Under the pieces are notes generated by a model. That model saw nothing but the letters and a program-made list of their open reading frames with translations. It did no database searches and was not told where the DNA came from. Shown in pieces: positions 1-8,349 of a stretch of DNA of 11,075 nt (its first letter is position 1; each line of letters opens with the position of its first letter). Source of the DNA: Acetofilamentum sp. (GTDB lineage: Bacteria; Bacteroidota; Bacteroidia; Bacteroidales; JAADGE01); assembly GCA_020720705.1 (NCBI GenBank), contig DYOJ01000054.1:1-11075 (forward strand), given 5' to 3'. The translations under genes were made by a program, and so were the position numbers.

Positions 1-45
1 TATTAAGGTTTTTTTTCGATAAAGTGTAAATTAAGAAAAAAAACA

Positions 46-53
46 TATCTTTG
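46..53 (+). promoter_or_regulatory. Probable sprA promoter, -7 element
   Basis: The octamer TATCTTTG matches the Bacteroidota -7 consensus TAnnTTTG exactly. It would place transcription start near base 60 and leave a leader of about 100 nt before the sprA ATG. The usual -33 TTTG, expected 19-21 bp further upstream, is not recognisable (bases 22-27 read AAGTGT), so the call rests on the -7 box and its position. The leader is A+T-rich and I see no riboswitch-like fold in it. Confidence 0.5.
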
Positions 54-160
54 TGCTGCTTTTTTATAAAGTAAAATTAGGCGTATGTAAAAAATGTTAC
101 ACAAATTAATCCGGAAAATAATTCGGAAGATTATTGTAAATCAGGAACTTGACATATCAA

Positions 161-3100
161 ATGAAATACATAACACGTATCGGTGCAGGGTTGTTGTTGG
201 CAGTCCTGCTTTATTCGTTTACAACCCGCCCTGTTGTGCCTACGTTGAATTGGAAATTGCTCGGCGTGGACGATACTATTAAAAACAATACGCTTCCGTA
301 TCCGTTTCCGGATTATAGCGGTGTTCCCGAATTGTTTCCGAAACAATCGCCGTTGTATATGTCAAATCCGTCCAATATTAAATCCGATGTGCAGTATGAC
401 CCGCGCTCCGGAAAATTTGTGTTCAAAGACCGTATCGGCGATTTTGACTATCGCACACCGTATGCCATGGATTTTTCCGATTATTTAAAATACAGCGGGA
501 AAAAATCAGAAGCTTCGTATTGGAACGAACGTGCAGCATTAGAAACCGCCGCCGAAAAGGGAGGTAAAAATCCGCTCGAAAATTTTATCAATCCTAAAAT
601 TGAAATTCCGGGTAAAGCGTTCGATTTGATATTCGGAAGCAACACTATCAGCGTTAAGCCGCAAGGAAGTGCCGAATTGATTTTCGGTATCAATATTGCC
701 AAAAATTACAATGCCGCCCTGCCTGAAAATCAGCGAAAAAATGTAACTTTTGATTTTGACGAAAAAATTAAAATGGGCGTAAACGGAAAAATCGGCGAAA
801 AACTGAATTTGGGTATAAACTATGATACTGAAGCGACTTTTGCTTTTGAAAATAATATAAAATTAGCCTACGAAGGCGAAGAAGACGACATTATACAAAA
901 GCTCGAAGCCGGAAATGTATCTCTGCCGCTGACAGGCTCGCTCATTACCGGCAGCCACAGTTTATTCGGGATAAAAACCGAGTTGAAATTTGGAAATCTG
1001 ACAGTTACAAGCGTTGCATCTCAACAAAAAAGTGAATCCAAAACTATCGAAATACAAGGCGGAGCACTCACAACGCCGTTTGAAATTACGGCAGATAATT
1101 ATGAAACCGGAAAACATTTTTTCCTATCATATTATTTTCGAGAGCGATACGATGAGGCTTTGACAAGTCTGCCGGTGATACGCTCCGGGGTTACAATTAC
1201 AAAAGTTGAAGTTTGGGTAACAAATCGAAGCGGAAATTTTGATAACTCAAGAAATATTTTGGGGCTGATTGACTTAGGCGAGCCGAAAAAATATGTTTTC
1301 AACCCTAATTTTTTAGCGACATCTGAATCAAACGGATTGCCTCACAACACTGAAAACTCACTATATCAAATTGTCGGAAATTTAAACGGCATCAGAAATA
1401 TCAACAATGTGAGCAATGTGTTGGCTACCCTGAATGGTTTTAATGCCGGCGAAGATTATGAGAAAGTGCAAAATGCACGTTTGCTTTCAAGTTCCGAATT
1501 TTCGTTTCACCCGACTTTGGGCTATATCTCGCTTAACTCCGGATTGAACAACGACGAAGTTTTGGCGGTAGCTTATGAGTTCCAAGCCGGAGGTCAGGTG
1601 TACCGCGTAGGCGAATTTTCAACTGAAAGTCAGTCAGATGTATTGTTTCTTAAATTGCTGAAATCCACCACTTTATCTACTGATTTGCCGACTTGGGATT
1701 TGATGATGAAAAATGTGTATGCCATCAATGCCTACCAAGTGAACCGAGACGATTTTGTTTTGAACGTTTATTATAACGATGATAAAACCGGAACTCAAGT
1801 GGACTACCTCCCTGCCGGACGTATTGACGGACAACGACTTTTGGAGGTCATGAATTTGGATAAACTCAATAACAATAACGAACCCGGCAGAGACGGCTTT
1901 TTCGACTTTTTAGATAAAGTAACCATCAATTCAGCCAACGGGCGCATCTATTTTCCGGTTATTGAACCGTTCGGCTCACATTTGCGCATGCAAATTACCG
2001 GAGGCGATACCCTAAATCCGGAACTAAACCGAATTGCAGAGCAATACATGTTTGAAGAACTTTATTTTCAAACCCAAAGCCAAGCGCGACAGGCAGCAGA
2101 AAAAAATAAGTTTATCATACGCGGCGAATACCGTTCGGCAGGCGGTTCTGAAATCAGCCTGAATGCTTTAAACATTCCCGAAGGCTCGGTAACAGTTACC
2201 GCCGGCGGTCGTCAATTGGTCGAAAATACCGATTACACCGTTGATTACAATCTTGGACGAGTTACAATTCTGAATCACAGTTTGTTGGAATCCGGAACGC
2301 CTATAAAAATATCACTCGAAAACAATTCGATGTTTAGTATAGGCACAAAAACGCTTGTCGGTACACATTTAGATTATCGGTTTAGTGAGAATTTTAATCT
2401 CGGCGGAACTATTTTGCACCTTAGCCAAAAACCCCAGACCTCAAAAGTGAGTATCGGGAACGAACCCATTTCTAACACAATCTGGGGCTTGGATATGAAC
2501 TACAGCCACGAAATTCCCTTGCTCACAAAGTTGGTAGATAAAATTCCGCTTATCGAAACAAAAGAAAAATCAAGTATCCAATTTCAAGGCGAATTTGCAC
2601 ATTTAATTCCGGGTTACCCAAAAGTTATCGGCAAAGAAGGCTATACACATATAGATGATTTTGAGGCAACTAAAACAACCATTGACCTTAAAAATCCCGG
2701 AGCATGGCATTTGGCAAGTACTCCGCAATTGCAAAAAGACAGATTTCCGGAAGGAAATTTGCAATCTGATATTTCCGGCGGATTTAATCGCGCACGCTTT
2801 GCTTGGTATTCCGTAAATCCTGATTTCCAACAAGGAGCATCGTCATTGCCCGATTATATTTCTGTGGACGACCAATCCGACCATAGGATACGCGAAGTAT
2901 ATGAGCAAGAACTTTTTCCCGACCGAGACCCAATACCCGGGTATCCGCCCTTGATTTCTATTTTGAATTTGGCGTTTTATCCGCAAGAAAAAGGTCAGTA
3001 TAATTTTGATACAAACGGAGTTCCGGGCTTGTCAGCCGGTGTGGATGCCAACGGAAATCTGTTGCAACCGCAAACCCGTTGGGGCGGTATCATGCGCGAT

Positions 3101-6100
3101 TTAATAACCAACGACTTTGAAGAAGCCAATATCGAATTTATTGAATTTTGGATGATGGACCCGTTCATCTACGACGAAAACCACTCGGGCGGAGACCTTT
3201 ATTTTAATCTCGGAAACATTTCCGAAGATATTTTGAGAGATTCACGTCAGGCATTTGAAAACGGGCTTTCCGTAACCTCGCAAGTTACCAACGTTGATAC
3301 GACGGTTTGGGGACGTGTGCCGCTTCTGCCACGAATTACAGACGGCTTTACCAACGAGCCTGAAGAAGCGCGCAACCGTCAGGATGCGGGTTTGGATGGT
3401 TTTTTGAATACGGACGAATTGACGTTTTATCAAACCTATCTTCAAAACCTTCAAACTATCGGACAAACAGCCTACGAGCGCGCACTCGCTGACCCTGCCA
3501 ACGATGACTACCTCTTTTTTAAAGACCCCGAGTATGACACTAATCAAGCCTCAATATTAGACCGTTATAAACGTTACAACAATATGGAGGGGAATTCGTC
3601 CACCTCCAAAGATGCTACGACCATCACTGCCGGACAATTAATGCCGGATATGGAAGACGTAAACCGCGACTATACCATGAGTGAACTCGAAGCGTATTTT
3701 CAATACAAACTTAATCTTTCGCCCTCAGGTATGAAAATCGGCGAAAATTACATTACGGATATTCGGGAAGGAAGCGCAACCCTCCGCAACGAAGAAGAAG
3801 CAACTGTTACATGGTATCATTTCAAAATTCCGCTTGCCGATTATCAACAAAAATACGGACCTATTCAAGATTTTAAATCTATTCGTTTTGTCCGTTTATT
3901 TATGCACGGTTGGGAACAAGAAATTGTTTTGCGATTTGCCGAAATGGATTTAGTCCGAAGTGAATGGCGAAAATATACCAATTCCCTGCTCGAAGGCGGT
4001 GAAGGCACCGGCACACCTCAAATAACCGATGCACCGTTTGATATTTCTGCCGTAAACATTGAAGAAAACGCATCCAAAGCTCCCGTCAACTATGTATTGC
4101 CGCCTGATGTTACTCGAGAAATATCGCCCGACAACCCTACTTTACGTGAGTTAAACGAACAAGCCATTGTTATGCGTGTCTATAATTTGGATGACGGAGA
4201 CGCGCGCGGAGCATACAAAAATTTAAGTATGGATGTACGACAATTTAAGAAACTTCAAATGTACACTCATGCCGAAGCTGTTGATAATGAGATATTAAAC
4301 GATAATGATGTCTGCATGTTTATTCGTATCGGGTCGGATTATAAAGAAAATTATTATGAATACGAAATTCCGCTAAAAGTAACCCCGCCCGGATTTTACG
4401 AAGGTAGCGAAGGTTCGCCGGACCGCGAAATTGTTTGGCACCCGGACAATATGCTGGATATAGAATTTGAAATACTTCAAGCTGTAAAACAGAGCAGAAA
4501 CAATAAAATTCGTGAGTTAGGCAGCACATTGCAAATCACGTCTTTATACAGTGAGTATGAGGTTGAAACCGGACGGCGAGTGAGTGTAATCGGAAACCCG
4601 AACCTGAGTAATGTTCGCACAATTATGCTCGGTATTCGTAATAGAAGCAGAGATAACAATGTGCAGGATGATGACGGATTACCCAAAAGCGTTGAAGTGT
4701 GGATGAACGAGTTAAGGCTTGCCGGATTCAACGAAGACGGCGGATGGGCAGCACAAGGCAGGATAACGGCGCAACTTGCTGATTTTTCAACACTTGCAAT
4801 TGCCGGAAATATCAGTACACCCGGATTTGGAAGCATCGAAAAACGTGTAAACGAACGACAAAAATCTACCGACTACGGATATGATGCCTCATCGAATTTT
4901 GAACTCGGAAAATTTTTCCCCAAAAAATACGGCGTCAGATTACCGCTCTATGCCGGACGCTCCGAACTTTTCAGCGACCCCCAATACAACCCTGTTGATC
5001 CCGATATATTGCTCCGTACGACTTTGTCAAATCCTAATTTAACCCAAGCCGAAAAAAATGAAATCTTGCGTGTATCGCAGGATTACACCCGAAGGCAAAG
5101 TATCAATGTTACAAATATCAAAATAGCCGGAAATTCAGAAAAAAAAGAACGTCCTGCCGACAGTTCTGAAAAACCTTCAATCGGCGGAGGAGGCGGACGC
5201 TCAGGCGGAGGCTCTTCCGGAGACGGAAAACCATTTTACCATATCTCGAATTGGACTGCAAGTGTCGGTTACAACGAAGTATTTATGCGAAATATTAATA
5301 CTGACCACAATATTTTGAAAGAATATACCGGAATGATTGCATACAACTACAATAAAGCCCCGAAAAATATTGCTCCGTTTTCTAAAACTAAATCCAAATT
5401 CTTGAGAAGTAAACCGATGCAACTTGTCAAAGATTTTAATTTTTATTACATGCCTTCGATGGTCTCGGTCAGAAATGATATGGGACGCTCGTTTCACGAG
5501 GTGCAAATGCGGAACGTTGAACAACCTACGGTATTGTTAGATACGACTTTTGACAAGAGTTTTACTTGGCAGAGAACTTATGATGTTCGCTACAATCTGA
5601 CCAAAGCATTAAAACTTACTTATAATGCCACCAACGCTTCGTGGGTGGACGAGCCCTACGGACGTATTGACAAAGAATCTGATTTTTGGCAGGAAAAACG
5701 CGATACCGTGTGGACAAATATTCAGAATTTTGGACGAACCACCGATTTCTCCCAACGGGTAAGCGCAACATGGACTATCCCGATAAATAAAATTCCTCTT
5801 TTGGATTGGACAAGTGCGAATGCTCAATACGATGCAGATTTTTTCTGGAATCAAGGTCCGCGAACACTCGGCGATACCGTAAATCTGGGAAATAATGCTC
5901 GGAATGCTCAAAATCTGAGACTTACGACACAGTTTAACCTCTCGAAAGTTTATACCCAAGTACCGTATTTGAAAAAAGTGGACGACAAATTCAAAGGTTC
6001 TAAAAAACCGAAAAAAATTATGAAAACTGTCAATTACGATGAAAAAGACCTCAAATTAAAGAAGGATAAACCTAAAAAAATTATGCATAATCTTAAAACA

Positions 6101-7687
6101 GAAGAAGTTACCGTAAAAGTAACTGCTACCGACGGAACAGAAATAAAAGGAAAAACCGAGATTTTGAACGAAAACAAAATTGTCTTTACGCCTGAATCAG
6201 ATGCAAAAGATGCCGTCATTGCCGTAACCGGACAGCGCGAAGAACCCGAAAACTTTTTTATTATCCTCACTGACTATACTTTATATGCACTGATGGGGGT
6301 TCGGAATGTTTCTGTAAATTACAGTCAAAACGGCGGTACGATTGTGCCCGGATATTTGCCCTCAACGCGTTTTTTCGGATACGACAAAACGTGGACTGCG
6401 CCCGGAATCAATTTCCTGCTTGGCGAACAAGACCGTGCCTACGGCGAACTCGCTTCTCGAAACGGCTGGCTCACAACCGACACACTGCTCAATTCACCTC
6501 TTACCATGACAAGCACACAAACGTGGGATGTGCGTGCGACTGTCGAACCGCTCAAAGGTTTTAAAATTGACCTGACTGCAGAGCGCAGCATCACCGATGA
6601 TATGACACAATATTGGGTATATCGGAACGAAGCATTTACTGCCGAAAACGAACAATTCAGAGGAAATTTCAGAATATCAACAGTAACTATCAATACTTCG
6701 TTCGTCTCATTTGATGATACAACTTATCAGTCGCAGGTGTTTGAACAATTCTTGGAAAATCGAACAACAGTTGCTCAACGACTTGCTAACGAACGCTTTG
6801 CTCGATACCCCGGATACGACCCCGCTGCTGCTGTTGATGTTGATACTGTTTATGAAGTACTGGGAAGAGGATATCCGAACGGATACAATTCAGTTACTCA
6901 AGATGTATTAATCCCTGCATTTTTGGCGGCTTATACCGGCACAACTGCGGATAAAATTTCAACCGGAACATTCCCAAAATTCCCGCTTCCGAATTGGCGT
7001 ATCAAATATGACGGATTGTCGAACTTTAAGTCAGTAAAAAAAATATTCAAGAAAGTGATTATCAATCACGGATATAATTCAAAATTCCAAATTAACTCTT
7101 ACGAAACCAGCTTGTATTTCGATTTCGATGATTTTGAACAATACGGATTCAGCGGTGCGCGTAAAGAGGATGACCAAACGTTTTATCCGCGCTATTTTTC
7201 AAGCGGCGTGTCCATTGACGAAAAATTTGTTCCGCTAATAGGTGTTGATGTAACTCTCAATAATGATATGTCGTTCGGATTCGATTACAAAAAAGCCCGC
7301 CGTTTAGACCTTAGTTTTGAAAATAATCGGCTCATGGAATCTGTAAGTGAGGATTACACAATAAGTTACGGATATAAAATTCCCGATTTGGAATTACCGC
7401 TTCAAGCTGCCGGCAAACCACTGAAAAGCGACTTAAATTTACGTGCCGATATTACTATGATGCGAAAATTGTCCGTCATACGCTCCATTACAGAGGAAAC
7501 AGACCAGCTTGTAGTTCCGAGCAATCGAAGTTTCAGTCTGAAAACTTATGCCGATTATGAAATAAACAGCAAAGTAACTGTAAAAGTGTTTTATGAGCAA
7601 GATATTCGTAATCCGCTTATTTCAGCCGAAGGCTACAAAACCTCAAATGCAAAAATGGGATTCAGTATTCGATTTAAGTTAATGTAA
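161..7687 (+). CDS. sprA: SprA/Sov, type IX secretion system outer-membrane translocon
   Basis: SprA forms the giant outer-membrane beta-barrel (36 strands in the solved Flavobacterium structure) through which T9SS cargo with C-terminal sorting domains leaves the cell, with PorV and a plug protein as partners. The 2508 residues fit the family's usual 2300-2500. I chose the ATG at 161: it has AGGAA at 143-147 and starts directly with a signal peptide (Lys2, Arg6, then a hydrophobic stretch to about residue 20). The in-frame TTG at 149 is weaker. No lipobox cysteine is seen. Family landmarks include DDFE at 832-835, followed by a WHLASTPQ-type segment; RARFAWYSVNP; FWMMDPF; the YKRYNNMEGNS segment; DVNRDYT at 1166-1172; and EVWMNELRL from 1512. 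A Gly/Ser linker lies at 1675-1690 and a Lys-rich insertion at about 1937-2030. The protein ends in a strand-like FSIRFKLM. The frame is unbroken. The commonly adjacent ruvA is not within the 160 bp of upstream sequence shown. Confidence 0.97.
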   Translation: MKYITRIGAGLLLAVLLYSFTTRPVVPTLNWKLLGVDDTIKNNTLPYPFPDYSGVPELFPKQSPLYMSNPSNIKSDVQYDPRSGKFVFKDRIGDFDYRTPYAMDFSDYLKYSGKKSEASYWNERAALETAAEKGGKNPLENFINPKIEIPGKAFDLIFGSNTISVKPQGSAELIFGINIAKNYNAALPENQRKNVTFDFDEKIKMGVNGKIGEKLNLGINYDTEATFAFENNIKLAYEGEEDDIIQKLEAGNVSLPLTGSLITGSHSLFGIKTELKFGNLTVTSVASQQKSESKTIEIQGGALTTPFEITADNYETGKHFFLSYYFRERYDEALTSLPVIRSGVTITKVEVWVTNRSGNFDNSRNILGLIDLGEPKKYVFNPNFLATSESNGLPHNTENSLYQIVGNLNGIRNINNVSNVLATLNGFNAGEDYEKVQNARLLSSSEFSFHPTLGYISLNSGLNNDEVLAVAYEFQAGGQVYRVGEFSTESQSDVLFLKLLKSTTLSTDLPTWDLMMKNVYAINAYQVNRDDFVLNVYYNDDKTGTQVDYLPAGRIDGQRLLEVMNLDKLNNNNEPGRDGFFDFLDKVTINSANGRIYFPVIEPFGSHLRMQITGGDTLNPELNRIAEQYMFEELYFQTQSQARQAAEKNKFIIRGEYRSAGGSEISLNALNIPEGSVTVTAGGRQLVENTDYTVDYNLGRVTILNHSLLESGTPIKISLENNSMFSIGTKTLVGTHLDYRFSENFNLGGTILHLSQKPQTSKVSIGNEPISNTIWGLDMNYSHEIPLLTKLVDKIPLIETKEKSSIQFQGEFAHLIPGYPKVIGKEGYTHIDDFEATKTTIDLKNPGAWHLASTPQLQKDRFPEGNLQSDISGGFNRARFAWYSVNPDFQQGASSLPDYISVDDQSDHRIREVYEQELFPDRDPIPGYPPLISILNLAFYPQEKGQYNFDTNGVPGLSAGVDANGNLLQPQTRWGGIMRDLITNDFEEANIEFIEFWMMDPFIYDENHSGGDLYFNLGNISEDILRDSRQAFENGLSVTSQVTNVDTTVWGRVPLLPRITDGFTNEPEEARNRQDAGLDGFLNTDELTFYQTYLQNLQTIGQTAYERALADPANDDYLFFKDPEYDTNQASILDRYKRYNNMEGNSSTSKDATTITAGQLMPDMEDVNRDYTMSELEAYFQYKLNLSPSGMKIGENYITDIREGSATLRNEEEATVTWYHFKIPLADYQQKYGPIQDFKSIRFVRLFMHGWEQEIVLRFAEMDLVRSEWRKYTNSLLEGGEGTGTPQITDAPFDISAVNIEENASKAPVNYVLPPDVTREISPDNPTLRELNEQAIVMRVYNLDDGDARGAYKNLSMDVRQFKKLQMYTHAEAVDNEILNDNDVCMFIRIGSDYKENYYEYEIPLKVTPPGFYEGSEGSPDREIVWHPDNMLDIEFEILQAVKQSRNNKIRELGSTLQITSLYSEYEVETGRRVSVIGNPNLSNVRTIMLGIRNRSRDNNVQDDDGLPKSVEVWMNELRLAGFNEDGGWAAQGRITAQLADFSTLAIAGNISTPGFGSIEKRVNERQKSTDYGYDASSNFELGKFFPKKYGVRLPLYAGRSELFSDPQYNPVDPDILLRTTLSNPNLTQAEKNEILRVSQDYTRRQSINVTNIKIAGNSEKKERPADSSEKPSIGGGGGRSGGGSSGDGKPFYHISNWTASVGYNEVFMRNINTDHNILKEYTGMIAYNYNKAPKNIAPFSKTKSKFLRSKPMQLVKDFNFYYMPSMVSVRNDMGRSFHEVQMRNVEQPTVLLDTTFDKSFTWQRTYDVRYNLTKALKLTYNATNASWVDEPYGRIDKESDFWQEKRDTVWTNIQNFGRTTDFSQRVSATWTIPINKIPLLDWTSANAQYDADFFWNQGPRTLGDTVNLGNNARNAQNLRLTTQFNLSKVYTQVPYLKKVDDKFKGSKKPKKIMKTVNYDEKDLKLKKDKPKKIMHNLKTEEVTVKVTATDGTEIKGKTEILNENKIVFTPESDAKDAVIAVTGQREEPENFFIILTDYTLYALMGVRNVSVNYSQNGGTIVPGYLPSTRFFGYDKTWTAPGINFLLGEQDRAYGELASRNGWLTTDTLLNSPLTMTSTQTWDVRATVEPLKGFKIDLTAERSITDDMTQYWVYRNEAFTAENEQFRGNFRISTVTINTSFVSFDDTTYQSQVFEQFLENRTTVAQRLANERFARYPGYDPAAAVDVDTVYEVLGRGYPNGYNSVTQDVLIPAFLAAYTGTTADKISTGTFPKFPLPNWRIKYDGLSNFKSVKKIFKKVIINHGYNSKFQINSYETSLYFDFDDFEQYGFSGARKEDDQTFYPRYFSSGVSIDEKFVPLIGVDVTLNNDMSFGFDYKKARRLDLSFENNRLMESVSEDYTISYGYKIPDLELPLQAAGKPLKSDLNLRADITMMRKLSVIRSITEETDQLVVPSNRSFSLKTYADYEINSKVTVKVFYEQDIRNPLISAEGYKTSNAKMGFSIRFKLM

Positions 7688-7813
7688 GGGTAAAGATTAT
7701 TGATGGTTTGTGTGTTGTGGTTTAATTTTTTTGAAAACTCATAATTTATTGATTTAATTTGTTCTATATGAAAATCCATGACAAAGTTTTTGACACACAA
7801 GGGAATGATTAGA

Positions 7814-7881
7814 AATTATCTTAACTTGAAAAGCGTGAACGCTTTTCGCAATTATCTTGTGTTTAGCGTCCACGCTAAACA
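7814..7881. repeat. Pair of related near-palindromic modules
   Basis: Two modules, 36 bp apart, each begin with AATTATCTT (7814-7822 and 7850-7858) and are followed by an inverted repeat. The first has 9-bp arms GAAAAGCGT/ACGCTTTTC around GA (7828-7847). The second has 10-bp arms TGTTTAGCGT/ACGCTAAACA around CC (7860-7881). Both share the core GCGTNNACGC while their outer arms differ, yet each arm pair is fully complementary, so pairing appears to be kept although sequence is not. The layout resembles REP-type intergenic repeats or a paired protein-binding site. There is no T-run, so they are not ordinary terminators. Confidence 0.7.
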
Positions 7882-7993
7882 TCATAATATCAACCAAATA
7901 CATATTTTAAACAGATGAAAATTCAGCCTTTAATGTTATAAAATTAGGAAGATATTATATTAGATTTAAGACATCTGATTACAGAAAAAAGTC

Positions 7994-8047
7994 TCTAAAA
8001 TATTGTAAATCTATATTTTAGAAGTCAATTATGTGATTTTTATAATT
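7994..8047. repeat. Two consecutive A+T-rich hairpins
   Basis: The first inverted repeat pairs TCTAAAATAT (7994-8003) with ATATTTTAGA (8013-8022) around a 9-nt loop. The second pairs AATTAT (8027-8032) with ATAATT (8042-8047), also around 9 nt. The 10-bp perfect stem is unlikely to be pure noise, but A+T richness makes such pairings more common, and the 6-bp one may be chance. No function can be assigned. Confidence 0.4.
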
Positions 8048-8349
8048 CGGTTTATTTAAATGGAAAAATCTTGAAAAAAATGCTGAGAATGACTGCTATA
8101 TTGTTTACGGTTAACGATTGAGTGTTTTGTTTCTTTCAAATGTGTGATTTTAGAGGTAGTAACGCAGATTGTTATTTTGATTTATCCTTAATTGACCATT
8201 TTATGACTATTGTTTGACAATACCTGCAAAATACTGAACAGTTCATAACCGACTAAATGATAAGTTATTATAGACTACCTTGATGAAACGATTTCTAATT
8301 TCAAAAGACACAATATTCTTTGCTCACTTCTCACTACTATTTTATTTAT

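Larger units (their letters stand above)
7688..8349. other. Long A+T-rich intergenic region
   Basis: This 662-bp gap between sprA and the S41 protease gene holds no convincing reading frame on either strand. It contains two adjacent near-palindromes (7814-7881) and two A+T-rich hairpins (7994-8047), listed separately. No intrinsic terminator with a U-tract is evident directly after sprA. No clear TAnnTTTG promoter for the protease gene is seen. The closest match, TATTCTTTG at 8314-8322, has one extra base and no -33 partner. The region may carry regulatory sequence or a small RNA, but the sequence alone does not show it. Confidence 0.6.

Noticed and set aside
149..160. TTG start for sprA, adding four residues
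   Set aside because: The ATG at 161 begins directly with a good signal peptide, with a possible ribosome site at 143-147. The TTG lies only 1 base after that site.
94..282. Small + strand reading frame of 62 codons overlapping the start of sprA
   Set aside because: It overlaps the well-supported sprA N-terminus in another frame and has no recognisable protein features.
4477..4836. 119-codon antisense reading frame inside sprA
   Set aside because: It lies entirely opposite conserved SprA coding sequence, and its product resembles no protein I know. It is a by-product of the codon use on the + strand.
8071..8102. Sigma-70-like TTGAAA...TATATT promoter upstream of the protease
   Set aside because: The spacing is 20 bp, too long for sigma-70, and it does not fit the Bacteroidota TTTG/TAnnTTTG pattern. 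Such words are frequent in A+T-rich DNA.
8320..8349. TTG start for the S41 protease, adding ten residues
   Set aside because: The ATG at 8350 gives a normal charged N-terminus before the membrane helix. The added residues look like translated leader.
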